Below, piece by piece: positions 1 to 10,645 of a stretch of 64,000 nucleotides of DNA (position 1 is the stretch's first letter; each line of letters begins with the position of its first letter). Source of the DNA: Ceratopteris richardii (lineage: Eukaryota > Streptophyta > Polypodiopsida > Polypodiales > Pteridaceae); contig CM035420.1 of the NCBI GenBank assembly GCA_020310875.1, positions 185,072,880 to 185,136,879 of the forward strand. Reading direction: 5' to 3'. Under the pieces are notes generated by a model. It saw only the letters and a list, made by a program, of their open reading frames with translations. It was not told the origin of the DNA and ran no database searches. The translations under genes were made by a program, and so were the position numbers.

Positions 1-481
1 CTTTTTCATTTCTTCCTGGTTTGATAGAGAGGGCACTAGGAATGTGCCTGACTGATCACGATCTCATGTAGCCTTAAGAGTTGCAATCAAATAGTTACAT
101 CTGAGGAAATCTGGCTTAGGTAGGGAAGTGCTAAAGTAGTCCTTTAAACCTGCTTTCTGCCAAATATCTTGAAGAGGTGCTATGTTTTGTAGTGATTCAA
201 ACTCTCGAGAAGAACTAAAATGTCCACCACACTCCTCCAAATTCCAACTTAGACTCCCATATGTGGTCTGCATCCCCCAAATCTCTTGGCATCTCATTGA
301 ACCAATGAGAGTGTCCTTTTCCTCTTTCTGCTAAGCCGCTTGGTGGATCCAAGATGGGAATTCGTCTCACATTTAGATACTCTTCAGGCCTAGCTGTCAG
401 TGGGGCCTCCACGGGCATGGTCTCCCAATCAACTTGAGAACTAGTGCCTGCCTGGGAGCTCGTGCCTGCCACTTCTGCCAT
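1..481 (-). pseudogene. third ORF of A0, N-terminal part (cut by window edge)
   Basis: Reading begins at the ATG complementary to 479-481, giving MAEVAGTSSQAGTSSQ, which matches residues 18-27 of the third ORF of element B. This is the reason for preferring the second methionine in B. Downstream pieces match B around residues 45-155: the HWF motif, the LGD segment and the LPKPDFLRC-YLI stretch. A frame change occurs between about 215 and 297. The reading continues to the window edge, so length and C-terminal domain are unknown. Function is unknown; see the B copy for domain description. Confidence 0.75.
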
Positions 482-670
482 GAGATCTATTAGAAGAAGA
501 GAGGCACATTAGTGTTGCATAGGAAACAAGATGTTATGGTGTTCCCTCTATAATACTAACATGACATTCCAAGTGGTTAGAGGTTAGGGTGTGAAGTGTT
601 TGTGATGGGTGTGAACGTTGGTTAGTAGGTTACTGTCATCCTAGATGCATACTTTGGATGTGAAATGTGC

Positions 671-1930
671 TCAGAATGCACCTACAATAGAGTGGACGGA
701 GTTACAAAATTGGGCCAGGGGTTTGATACGGGGTTTAGGTTTCCAAACTTTGATTGTGGATTCGTAGCTTTTAGTGGTGATGGCATGTAAAGGTTTATGG
801 ACCGGATTGTGTTGGATTCGGGACCTTTTGGGTACCCATTTCCCGATATTCCTAGGTGTGATCAGAGACATAATGGTGTGGAGTGTAGGTGTTTGCCCTG
901 AGACTTTTGCCAAGAGAGATAGTGAGTGTTGATTCGTTCTTGGGAGTGGAGGTGAAGCTATTTGAGCTTGTAAGCAGGCCTTGGGCACCCATATCTATCT
1001 AGCATTGGGGATAGCCTTCATTGACCGCTTCAGGACCCAAATAGAAATGGTATGTCTAGAGTGTTGCCCTGGGGACTCCTTTGTTGTAATTCTTGACAGT
1101 GTAGCTTGTTGGCATCCTTGAGATCTTGTCTCTAGAGCCTTGGGTTTTCCACCCTTGCATATCCAAATCTGCTTCATGCCATAAGGTACTTCATACTGCA
1201 CAGGTTGATGTTCCCACTTCTTGATCATCGACCTCCTTGGTGTCATGTGTTGCCCGGCTTGCCTTCCTCGAATCTTCTTTGGAAAATAAGGGAACTCCTC
1301 ATTGACTTTTGTACCTTTATTAAGAGTGACAATCTTCTGCACCATAGAACTTTGGACAAGAATAGCATCATTTTCTATATGTGGGTTCCTAGAGGGACCA
1401 GGACTTGGTGCCTTTTCTAGTGGCCTGTTTGCTTGATTTTCTAATTCAATCATGAGGCGGTTTTGGCCTACCCAAGCCTGAAGAAGTCCACTTCTTAGGT
1501 TGAGGTTGACTGGATGATCATAGATCCAGTCTTAGCCCAAGACAAGAGGTTTGGTAAGATCCTCGTCTTCACATACTAGCACTTTTACTGCCATTAGAAT
1601 CTCTTGAATGGAGAGGGGAAGTTCCACCTCTCCCATACAAGGGGTTTCAACACCTCCCAACCCTATGAGATATGCCTCTATAGGATTGACCTTCAATTGC
1701 AATTCTTGACAGTAAGAAAGCTGAACTGCACTAGTGGCTACTCCTGAGTCAATTAAAGCTCTCACAATTTTTGCACTCTCTCCTTGTCCTACTTCTAGGG
1801 TCACAAAAGGTCGTCGATCGACTATCTTATGGGAACGTTCACCTGGAGCCTCGCACATGGCCATGTGATAACCTAGAGATCCTTGAGTGTCAGGCATGGG
1901 TTGATCTCTACCTTGTCTTTTCAATTTCAT
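671..1930 (-). pseudogene. second retropepsin-like domain and W-P-K tail of A0
   Basis: Minus-strand reading from 1930 gives a retropepsin-like domain with the active-site motif LIDSGVATS, a glycine-rich flap-like stretch (IGLGGVETPC) and a C-terminal PLVLG, equivalent to the post-integrase domain of element B. It follows the integrase C-terminus and precedes the third ORF. From 1453 to 671 a basic tail carries short motifs such as SIWVLK, GKWVPKR and VWKPKP. Several stops and frameshifts separate the parts. The intact DSG triad shows the catalytic site survived longer than the frame. Protease activity is an inference from the motif only. Confidence 0.75.
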
Positions 1931-1957
1931 TCGCCGGATGCATTCTAGAGCTTCCGC

Positions 1958-3602
1958 CTATGCTTCTTCTCGAATTCGCTTTTCCTCTTCTTTCCATTTC
2001 TTTGCAGTATTGAGTGGATTTAACATCTCCTCCGTGAGGGGTTCGTGATATAATTTGACTCTGCATCCACTGATGTAACTTGGTAAGATGTCACCTTGTA
2101 GAGTGGCTAGTTGCACTGCTCCACTTGTGGATATCCTATTGATAATCATTGGTCCATAGCCTCTCTTCTCTAACTTCCATACATGTTGTTTTAAGGTGTA
2201 GACTAGGACTAGGTCTCCTGCTTTCAAGCTCTTATCCTTCACATGTGCATCAAAATATGCTTTTTGCCTCTTCTTGGCTGCATAAATTCCTGCTGCAGCT
2301 CTCAATCGTGTTTCACCTAATCATTCAAGATCGAAGATTCTAGAGGAGAGCTCATGGCCAATCCAGTCATGCTCGTGTGCTACTTTCAATGTAGGTATCA
2401 AAAAGTCCAATGGTAGCACTGTGTTTTGGCCGAACACCATTTGAAAGGGTGTGGCTTGGAGTACTGTTTTATAGACAACTCTGTATGCCCAAACAGCATG
2501 GTGTAGTTGTTTGTCCCAATAAGAGCGTTTATTATTAACTAATTTTGTCAATAGATTGCATATAATCTTATTTGTGCTCTCAGCCTGGCCATTAGCTTGT
2601 GGATGATAGGAAATCCGTATCTGGTGAACACATTCTCGAATAAGAACTTAGCTGTCGTCTGGGCGTCATTCTTCATTGTAGTTTTTACTTCTACCCATTT
2701 GGTTAGATAGTCAGTGGCCACAATAATGTATTCAGCATGGGAACCCTTAGTTGTGGGATTAATAGGACCGACAAAGTCTATTCCCCACTTAGAGAATGCA
2801 CATTCACCCATCATAGGCTTCAATGGCATCTCATCTTTATGTATAGGGTACTGAGTTCGCTAACAAACATCACACCTCTTCACATAGGTATGTGCATCCA
2901 TGTAAGCGTAGGCCACCAAAGACCTGCAAAAAGTATTGCTTTGATCACTCTATCTGGCCCAAAGTGTCCTCCTGCTACACCTTGGTGAGCAGTTTCCAAG
3001 ATCTTCAGATATTCGCTCTCGTGGACACACAATCTGAGATACCCATCTTTTCCTCATTTGTATAGATTATCTCCAATGAGAGTATAGTCTAAAGCTTCTT
3101 GTTCTAAGCTCCTTTGTCTAGCCAATGTCATATCTTGGGGAAAAGTTCTCGTCCTCAAAAATGCTACTAAGGGCTCGCTCCAATCTGGCACTAAAGACAC
3201 TCGATAAAGAGTGGCATGTTCCACTGGTGGTTTAGTATGGTAGGTTGGGCATTACTAGCACATCCTATGGATGTCTGCTTCTATAGTTGGCCAGTGCACT
3301 CCGAGTCTCCTCAGTGTCTGTAAAGTTCTTTTCCTTGAGTAGTGTTGCTCTAATGCACCCACATGTGCTAATTGCAACCACTTCGCGTACTCATCCTCTT
3401 CCACACAACAAGTTAATATTCCCTGATCTGTATGTTTGTACATACTCCCTGCCATGATATGGTACTTTTGTGCTTTTACTACCTCCCTATCTTGAGTGTT
3501 TACTACTGGATGTTTAGGCCCATATGTCAGTACAGGCACTAAGGTCTTTGGCCCACTATGGTACAACTTCCAAATTAAACAAGTAAGCATCAGGAAGGTC
3601 AT
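1958..3602 (-). pseudogene. integrase region of A0 with two H2C2 zinc modules
   Basis: Minus-strand pieces cover the first H2C2 module (AHVGALEQH ... near 3255-3385), a second one near 2850-3000, and the catalytic core beginning KWGIDFVGPINP (2548-2829). The core is interrupted after RYGFPI: the second catalytic aspartate region is deleted and replaced by unrelated codons. The C-terminal part (KKRQKAYFDAH ... KRGYGPMIINRIS, 1958-2305) is well preserved and close to that of B. The spacing and order equal those in B and D. Stops and the core deletion make it inactive. Confidence 0.85.
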
Positions 3603-4044
3603 CTAACACTCCTTGTGGGGCCTCTCCTAATGTGAGCCTCGAAAGATGATCTGCTCTCAAGTGAGTGTTGCCTTTCCTCACCACAACCTCAAAGTCATAT
3701 TCCATTAGTAAGAGAAACCATCTTACTAATCTACCTGTATTGCATGGCTTGTTCACCAAGTACAACAATGCTTGATGATCAGTAAAAAATTTAAACTTAT
3801 TTGCAAGCAAATAGTGTCTAAATTTTTTAACCGCATATACCATGCATAATCCTTCTCTCTCAGTGGTGGTATAATTTTGTTCAGCTGCATTTAACTGTCT
3901 ACTAGCATAGGCAATTGGAAGATCCATATTACCTTTGCCCGTAGGTTGTGCTAGCACACATCCAATAGCATAATTGGATGCATCCACATGTACATGGAGT
4001 GGTTTGTTCCAATCTGGTGTAGTCAAGATTGGTGTTGAACACAA
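3556..4044 (-). pseudogene. RNase H of A0
   Basis: The minus-strand reading contains the Ty3-type RNase H: HVHVDASNYAIG (first catalytic Asp), TTTEREGL (Glu), FFTDHQALLYL (Asp) and LRADHLSRL (Asp). All four acidic positions are present. It removes RNA from the RNA:DNA hybrid during reverse transcription in this class of element. Upstream lies the RT remnant and downstream the linker to integrase. The start of this open stretch comes from a break in the ORF and is not a true start, since the domain belongs to the pol polyprotein. Confidence 0.9.
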
Positions 4045-4089
4045 TTGCCATTTAAGCTCATTGAAGGATTTCTCACATTCATTAGTCCA

Positions 4090-5192
4090 CTAAAAATTGG
4101 TCAGAACTCCGTACAGAGGCTTTGCAATGATGGCATACATGTGTATAAAACGTTGGTAATAGCCACAATGCCCCATGAAAGCTTGCACTTCCTTGACATT
4201 CTTTGGCCTAGGTAGTTTTGCGATCGCTCTCACTTTCTCTTCGTCAGTGGATATGCCATTCTTTGACACTATGTGTCCTAGAATCTTGCCTTGCTTGACC
4301 ATGAAAACACACTTCTCTGGGTTCAGGCAGACTTGATAGTCTCTACATTTGTCAAAGATTTGCCCGAGTCCAAGTATATGTGTCTGTTTGATGTTGGAAT
4401 GAGCACAAAGGTGACACATCAACATAGACTTCCAAATTCTTCCTCAAGAACTCTTTAGACACATGGCACATAAGTCTCTAGAAGGTTGCAGGCGCATTGG
4501 TTAGACCGAATGGCATTACCCGAAAAGCAAATATGCCCCACTCTGTGGCAAAACCTCTCTTATGTTGATCTTTTGGTGCAATGGCTACTTGATTGGAACC
4601 AGAGAACCCATCTAGGAAGTTGCACACTTCCTTGCCTGCTACCCTTTCTAATAGATGCTCAGTGATAGGAAGCGGATAACTATCTCTGATAGTGGTTGCG
4701 TTAACCTTCTCAAGTTAATGCACACACGTAATTTGCCATTCTTTTTGGGCACCACTACAATGGGGGATACCCATTTAGTGTGCTCGATTTCATAGATAAA
4801 TCCAGCTTCAACCAAGCGATCTATCTCTTCTTTGATCTTTGCAGCATAGTTGTCATTGTATGTGTATGGCTTCTGTTTAGAGGTATGGCATCTGAGGTCA
4901 TGGGGATCGTGTGTGAGCATATGTCGGGGTCTACACCCTTCACGTCCTTGTAGCTCCAAGCGAATATATCTCTGTACTCTCTTAGCAAAGCTATTAACTC
5001 TTGCTTTTCTTCTTCAATAAGGTCATTTCCAATGTATGTGCATCTCTCCTCTCCTTCTTCTATGGCTACCACAATTTTCTTCGTGGTTTCTTTATTATCA
5101 TAGGCCTCGCCCGCTTGAGCATCACGTTTAGGCATTCTTATCATGACTCTCCTCTCTTCTATCTCATACTTCTTAAAATTTTCAGTGACCTC
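4090..5192 (-). pseudogene. pre-RT linker and reverse transcriptase of A0
   Basis: Going down the minus strand from 5192 the reading matches the B pol ORF: FKKYEIEERRVMIRMPKR, then the stretch around CSHTIPM, KPYTYNDNYAAKIKEE, WVSPIVVVPKKNGKLRVCIN, and the RT C-terminus with LNPEKCVF and GHIVSKNGIS. The palm region between about 4425 and 4650 is present in nucleotide sequence, but frameshifts break it. Domain order and sequence are those of Athila-type Ty3/gypsy RT. At 5192 the match to B stops abruptly. Confidence 0.85.
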
Positions 5193-6436
5193 CGGATAGC
5201 TTATAGATGGGTCTAATGGATGATAGAGATTCCTCGTAAAATTATATGGCGTAGTCATAGGGCTTGTGTTTTGGTAGGAAATTTTCAGTTTTCTTATCAA
5301 AGACATATTGGAGATGTTGATATTGGTTTGGTAGTTTTAGTGAATCACCTTTGTTGGATTCTGAGGCTAGTAGACGATAAATCATGTACACTAGTTACTT
5401 TGTTATTGACTCCATAAAAGTTTCAGCCCCTAGATATGGCATATTCTTTTGAACATCTCGATGAATTCTCTTATTCTTGGCCTAGTTAATGTATGGATTG
5501 TGTTCCTTGAGCTAAAGCATTCTAATGATAATAAGTTTTGTGGGACTTGATGTTACATTAAGGCATATGTGGGATTTGTTGTCACCAATACTTACTCTTA
5601 ATGTTTTTGTTTCTTTGGTAGTATACATAACATATACATAACTTTTTATCTCTTATTTCCTATTCTCCTTGGGGGTTATGGGTTGAGACTTTGTTACATC
5701 TATATTTGCATCAGTTCGAGCATAGATTCTTCTCTAAGAGTAATGCAGAAGGGCTTCGATTGGTGGGTCTTTTTGTCTATTTGATTTTCTTGTTTTCTCT
5801 CGAAGAGGTCGTTACCACATTGAATGGCTTGGGTTATGCATCTATCCTATGTCTTGACCTCGGGCATGGTGAGAAACAGGTCCCTAACATCATCTATCAA
5901 AGCCATCTAAATTGGCTCATGATGTAGTCTTTATGCCATGTGAGATCAATTGATCAGATGCATAAGTAGAGGTAGGGCAATTACCTTGTAGCTCCGGAAT
6001 TTTTGTTTCTACCACTCGATTGGTGTCTGCATCCCTAAATATGGGGGTAAGCTCTCAAAAAAAACCCTCAAAACATGAAGAACCATTATGTTCTTCTCGA
6101 AGATTGGGATGAACCATCATAATGCTTAAACATAGAGGATGGTTCCGATAAGACCGACCTTGCATGCATAGTTTGGGTATCTTTCATGCTACATATGTAT
6201 GTAAATTTTAATTTGTTGCAAGAATCCTCAAAACTCCATGCAATTACCATCGTATCTTTAAGGCGAGTAGAGAGTAGGCTTCTTCATAAACTTTTGACTA
6301 GGGCATTAAGTTGCTTGATTGTTTCCTTCGTTTCCTTGAAGACTCGTAATTCATTCTTGCATCTCACGGATAGCTCAGATGCATAGAATGTTCCACCTCG
6401 ATTTGTGCCTTTCATTGAGTTAATTCCTTATCTTGT
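5193..6436 (-). mobile_element. R1: chromovirus-like fragment (protease/pre-RT region)
   Basis: This stretch is about 95 percent identical by eye to 9677-10645, in the same orientation, except for a block of about 270 bp (about 5600-5867) present only here. On the minus strand both copies can be read, with stops, as a protease-end and linker region resembling Ty3/gypsy chromovirus types (a stretch like WLKEHN followed by NFKRDL-HPLDPS). In the other copy this leads into an RT. Here it is joined to the A0 pre-RT linker at 5192. No LTR or target duplication was found, so it is a broken piece and not an insertion with ends. The family label is moderately supported. Confidence 0.5.
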
Positions 6437-6599
6437 TGCAAACGAAGCCTATGTTGAAATGATGATTTGGGACACCTCTTCTTTGCATGCCTGAAGTCAA
6501 TCTCAGTCTGGTGGACCCTTGGGAGAATCATGCTGCTACACGGACAATTAAATTGGAAGCAAGCATTGCTGGGTGAAGCAATCAGATGTTCCTCAACAT

Positions 6600-6990
6600 A
6601 GTGGAATGCTATAAGAGGAGACCCTCTTGAAGATTTGGAAAGAGAGATGTGATGTTAAGTTTGGAAACCCTCCTAAAGAATGGTCAATCGAAAAATCTCT
6701 TTTCCTTTTAGCCAAAAGAATTCGCAATTGTAAGAAGGCCTTGCCTTTTAGACATCATAATGTGTTTTTCCTTGAGAACAAACAAGATTAAAAACAAATG
6801 GGTCGCACATGAGGGAGACAAGAGGATTATCAAACTTCTTTGTAAAGTCCTCTAGAAACGCATAGGCAACTCCTGCTTTGTGGGATTGGGGGGTCCCATG
6901 GGTACTAAGCCCATTCTCTTCTATTGCTGTTTTTTCTATTAATTAAAGCTCGGTAGAATAGGCAATTGCCGAACTTCCTTTTGAAAAAAA
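6600..6990 (+). mobile_element. 3' end of an L1-type LINE, plus strand
   Basis: Reading the plus strand gives pieces such as NCKKALPFRHHNVFF and KWVAHEGDKRIIKLLCK, interrupted by stops. They match the minus-strand LINE end at 7572-7860 (NCKKSPPFRHHQVLL, KWAPHEGDERVINLLC). The following 3' untranslated part (6885-6980, with ggggggtcccatggg and ccgaacttcctttt) matches the reverse complement of 7585-7675. It ends in a short A-rich tail at about 6981-6990. The homology to the second copy defines it as a LINE end; its 5' part is missing, as expected for truncated LINE insertions. Confidence 0.6.
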
Positions 6991-7571
6991 TATCACTTCA
7001 TAGAAAAAAAACTCTTTTTTTTCTTGGATTTATTCTTAAAAATGTCTTTAATAGTCCTTGTAGAAGGAAGGATGCTTGCAATTCAGCCTTTAATAGTCAT
7101 TGTGTCTGAATCCTATCAAAAGATTGACGGAAAAAAAGCCTTGTCTCCACGTGTCACTTGCCTATCCAATAGCCAACCGCTTTTGCATCATCCAATGACT
7201 CCCTTCATGAGCCATGGTGGCACATCACTCCGGGCCTCCGCAAGACAACATGTCTACCTACCCGCTGCCTCCACAAGAGGAAACCACATGATGTCCCTTA
7301 GGCAAGAGACAACCACAAAACATATTCTAGGTTTTTGTGATTTGCAAACCATAAATTTGTGGGACCCTCTTTCTAGATGATGATGTTGGTTATCGAAAGC
7401 ATCTAAGATAGCAAGAGCTTCTTTGGCATGGATTTCATGGATTATATATGAAGGAATAGGATGGCCCCTAGAGAAAAGTATGATGCACCACTCTCCAAGA
7501 AAATGGGCTTGGCAGGATCAGGATGCCATGAAAATTTCCTCTTCTAAGACAAGATATCTTAAGAGCTCTAC
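6991..7571. other. spacer between two LINE tails; no clear gene
   Basis: Unique-looking sequence between the facing A tails of two LINE ends. On the minus strand around 7560-7100 there is a weak, stop-interrupted reading (near IHAKEALAILDAFDN) that resembles the region around the catalytic Glu of retroelement RNase H, but the expected Asp in the following strand is not there. I do not call a gene. Confidence 0.4.
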
Positions 7572-7855
7572 TTTTTTTTTTAATATAAAGGAAGTTCTGC
7601 ATTAGCCTACTCTCCCGGACTTGAATTAAATAAAGAAAAGTACAAGAGAAGGGGACTAGTGCCCACGGGACCCCCCAAATACCACAAAGTAGGGGAAGCT
7701 TTTACAGAGCTTAGATGGCATTACAAAGAAGGTTAATCACCCTCTCATCACCCTCATGAGGGGCCCACTTGGGTTTAAGCTTGTTATTGATCAAAAGGAG
7801 TACTTGATGATGCCTGAAGGGGGGGGATTTCTTACAGTTAACAATCCACCGAAGT

Positions 7856-8219
7856 TTAAAGCACATCTTTCGCGGTAGATTTTCCATAGAACCTCCCCTC
7901 TGATGGCGTTCCAGAGAGTCGCGGAGCAGCCGATGGCTTCTCCCAGTAGGACTTGCTGCTAACTGAGATGTTTCTGAAGTCTAATTTTCTTTCCAACTGT
8001 CTGCCAGAATCTATTGGAGTTGGGGCAGGTAAAGAAGATGTGTGAAACATCTTCGATAGACCAGTAGCAGCATTTGCACCAGGGAGGAATCCCACAAAAT
8101 TTGCTGGCCTTGAGGTTGGTCCAGATTCCATGATGAAGAATTTGCCATAAGAGGACAGACTTTTTGATTTCTATGAGGGGGTGCCAGATAGCCATGAAAT
8201 TCATGAGATTCTATGATAT
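7856..8219 (-). pseudogene. LINE C-terminal zinc-binding (zf-RVT) domain
   Basis: The minus-strand reading has KSVLLWQILHHGIWTNLKASKF and then a cysteine/histidine set, PPWCKCCYWSIEDVSHIFFTC, matching the C-x2-C ... H-x3-4-C pattern common at the C-terminus of plant L1 reverse transcriptases. It is directly preceded by the deletion joining it to the endonuclease and followed by the 3' untranslated region and A tail. Family knowledge places this module after RT. Its specific role in plants is not well defined. Confidence 0.75.
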
Positions 8220-8271
8220 AGAGCTTCTCTACGAGCCCGCCGCACAGTCTCGAGCATCTTCCTGGATCTAA

Positions 8272-9145
8272 TCATGACCTGTCGTGACTTATCAACCGCA
8301 CTTCTCTAGCACTTGGCTGGGGACAAGCCGGAGGTGAATGCCTCCTTCCACACATCAGCAATTTCTTGATGGACGGAGGGGAGAGAGAAGGAGGGCGCAC
8401 TGGCGTGGAACCAAGGAACCTTGCGGATCTTAGTGGAAGGTTGGAAAGTGATAACGATCGGTTAGTGATCAAAGATGGTGAGGTTGGTGTATTGCGAGAG
8501 GGAAGGGTGACCCCACTGATGAGTAAAACTCTGAGAGAAGTAGCATCTATCAAGTCTAGCTTTCCTCAGGTCCTCGCCCGCTTGGAGATTTGACCAAGAA
8601 AAGCCACTCGAGTCTTTGATTTTGACCAACCAAGTGTAGTTTGGTTTTGTCCCACGCTTCTTTCTCCTGACTATCGATGACCCTACCCTTGCCCATGCAT
8701 CTATCCATAGGGTCCTCCACCATGTTGAAGTCACCACAAATAAGCACGTTGTGGGGGAGCAAGTACAAGGAGGCCCAAGTGTTGAGTCTCTCTAACTCCC
8801 CATTGGAGGCATACTAGGAAACTAAAGTAAAACAAAAAGGAGCACCAAAAGAAACAACAATCCATCGATGGCATTCATCTTCAATGGAGTTCTCAAGCTT
8901 TTCAAGCCAGAATTGATTAATACCCATTACCGTTCCACCGGACCCCGCTGGTGCGCCGTTGAAATCCAAACATGGGTCGAGGAGACATGTCTAAGCTGTT
9001 TCCGGAGGTCTTCTCCGTCGATTTTAATCTCTTGAATACATATAAAATCTGGGTTTAGGCTAATGTCGTGAAGCCATTGACCAATGATGGTCGCTCTTGA
9101 GGGGTCGGTTAGCCCTCTAGTGTTTAACGAGATGATGATCAGCAT
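8272..9145 (-). pseudogene. LINE endonuclease domain (broken)
   Basis: Minus-strand pieces at 9145-8927, 8768-8556 and 8737-8272 form one endonuclease/exonuclease/phosphatase-fold domain: N-terminal SLNTRGL, the catalytic Glu in IQEIKI, and GDFNMVEDPMD with the conserved Asp/Asn pair. The C-terminal end of the domain (LDRCYFS ... FDH) is visible. The fragments are in different frames, so at least two frameshifts occurred. In intact elements this enzyme makes the first nick for target-primed reverse transcription. The RT that should follow is absent here. Confidence 0.8.
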
Positions 9146-9149
9146 TCCT

Positions 9150-10645
9150 CTAACTTCTTAGATAGTCTTTTTTCTTTGAATTCCTCTAATAGCAAGTTTA
9201 TATGAGGGTTCATGCTCCTCAACATCTTCTAAGAGTATTAAGATACCATATAAATATATGACCATGAAATCATCTAAATATCCATGGGAGATATCATTCA
9301 TCATATGCTGGAAAATCATCGGAGCACTTGTGAGATCTAATTGCACAATGACATAATTAAAATTTCAACATTCCATACAAAATTCCATCTTCCATTCATC
9401 TCCTTCTTTGACCTTGAAAAGTTGTAGGCTCCACAAAGTTTGATCTTTGTGAAAAAAAAAAACATTTTCAAGTTGTTCCAAGATATTTGATATAAATGGC
9501 AAGGGATATCTATTTTGTTAAGTTTACTTATTCAGGATCCAATATTCTAAACACATCCAAAGTGTTCCGTAATTATTCTTTGTGAATAGAATTGAGGCTC
9601 TTGTAGGGTGCTTTAAGTGTCTAATAAATCCCTTAGTTAGGTTCTCATTGATATTCTTTCACAAGTTTGCAAGCTCCTCCGGGATAGCCTATAGATGGGT
9701 CTAATGGATGATTGAGATCCCTCTTAAAATTATATGGCATAGTCATAGGGTTGTGTTTTGGTAGGGAATTTTCAGTTTTCTTATCAAAGACATATTGGAG
9801 ATGTTGATATTGGCTTGGTAGTTTTAGTGAACCACCTTTGTTGGAGTCTGAGGCTAGTAGGCGATAAATCATGTACACTAGTTACTTTCTTATTTACACC
9901 GTAAAAGTCTCAGCCCCTAGATATGGCATATTCTTTTGAACATCTCAATGAGCTATCTTATTCTTGGCCGAGTTAATGTATGTATTGTGTTCCTTGAGCT
10001 AGGTCATTCTAATGATAATAGGTTTTGTGGGACTTGATGTTACATTAAGGCATATGTGGGATTTGTTTTCACCAATACTTAGTCTTAATGGTGAGAAAGA
10101 GGTCCCTAACATCATCTATCAAAGCCATCTAAATTGGCTTATGATGTAGTCCTTATGCCATGTGAGATCAATTCAGATGCATAAGTAGAGGTAGGGTAAT
10201 TACCTTGATGTAGTCCCGGAATTTTTGTTTCTACCACTCGATTGGTGTCTACATCCCCAAATATGGGGGTAAGCTCTCAGAAAAGAACCCAAAAAACATG
10301 AAGAACCATTATGTTCTTCTCGAAGATTGGGATGAACCATCATAATGCTTAAACATAGAGGATGGTTCCGATAAGACCAACCTTGGATGCATATTTTGGG
10401 TATCTATCATGCTACATATGTATGTAAAATTTAATTTGGTGCAGGAATCCTTAAAACTCCATGCAATCACCATCGAATCTTTAAGGTGAGTTCATAAACT
10501 ATTGACTAGGGCATTGAGTTGCTTGATTGTTTCCTTCATTTCCCTGAAGACTCCTAATTCATTTTTGCATCTCATCGATATTGGAGCCCAGATGCATAGG
10601 ATGTTACACCTAGATTTGTGCCTTTCATTGAGTGAATTCCTTGTC
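9150..10645 (-). mobile_element. R2: chromovirus-like protease-RT fragment
   Basis: Minus strand. 10645-9677 is the second copy of the fragment at 5193-6436. From 9676 to 9158 it continues into a decayed reverse transcriptase: a piece like RHLKAPYKS, a remnant of the CIDYR-LN block, and at 9346-9158 LTSAPMIFQHMMNDISHGYLDDF, equivalent to the LTNAP-TFQ-LMN block before the catalytic aspartates. The expected catalytic box reads VIYLYGILI in place of VYLDDILI, so the catalytic pair is lost. No ends were seen. The RT type fits chromovirus-like Ty3/gypsy and is distinct from the Athila-like elements elsewhere in the window. Confidence 0.65.

Larger units (their letters stand above)
1..5192 (-). 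mobile_element. A0: old, partial copy of the giant Athila-like Ty3/gypsy family
   Basis: On the minus strand the recognisable order is pre-RT linker, RT, RNase H, two H2C2 modules, integrase, second retropepsin-like domain, W-P-K tail and start of a third ORF. The same order is seen in the young element at 35261-52358, and the proteins are nearly alike over long stretches, for example the integrase C-terminus. The left window edge cuts the third ORF. At about 5192 the homology stops inside the pre-RT linker and an unrelated chromovirus-like fragment begins. No LTR is in view. Many stops and frameshifts show it is dead. Assignment to the family is seen directly; the Athila-type label is from family knowledge (RT type and, in the relative B, tRNA-Asp priming). 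Confidence 0.9.
7572..9145 (-). mobile_element. L1-type LINE, internally deleted, minus strand
   Basis: The minus strand from 9145 starts an endonuclease (EEP/APE type): SLNTRGLTDPSRA, then PDFICIQEIKIDG, and later VLICGDFNMVEDPMDR. This is the usual N-terminal domain of plant L1 ORF2, which nicks the target DNA. At about 8270-8220 the reading jumps to the C-terminal zinc-binding domain (zf-RVT type): KKSVLLWQILHHGIWTN, WCKCCYWSIEDVSHIFFTCP. The whole reverse transcriptase between them is missing, so this copy is deleted internally. A 3' untranslated region follows, and a T run at 7572-7581 (A tail on the sense strand) marks the 3' end. Stops interrupt both domains. Confidence 0.85.

Noticed and set aside
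5193..10645. R1 and R2 as a pair of LTRs around one element
   Set aside because: They code for protease/pre-RT on the minus strand, have no TG/CA ends, no primer site or polypurine tract, and R2 runs on into RT.
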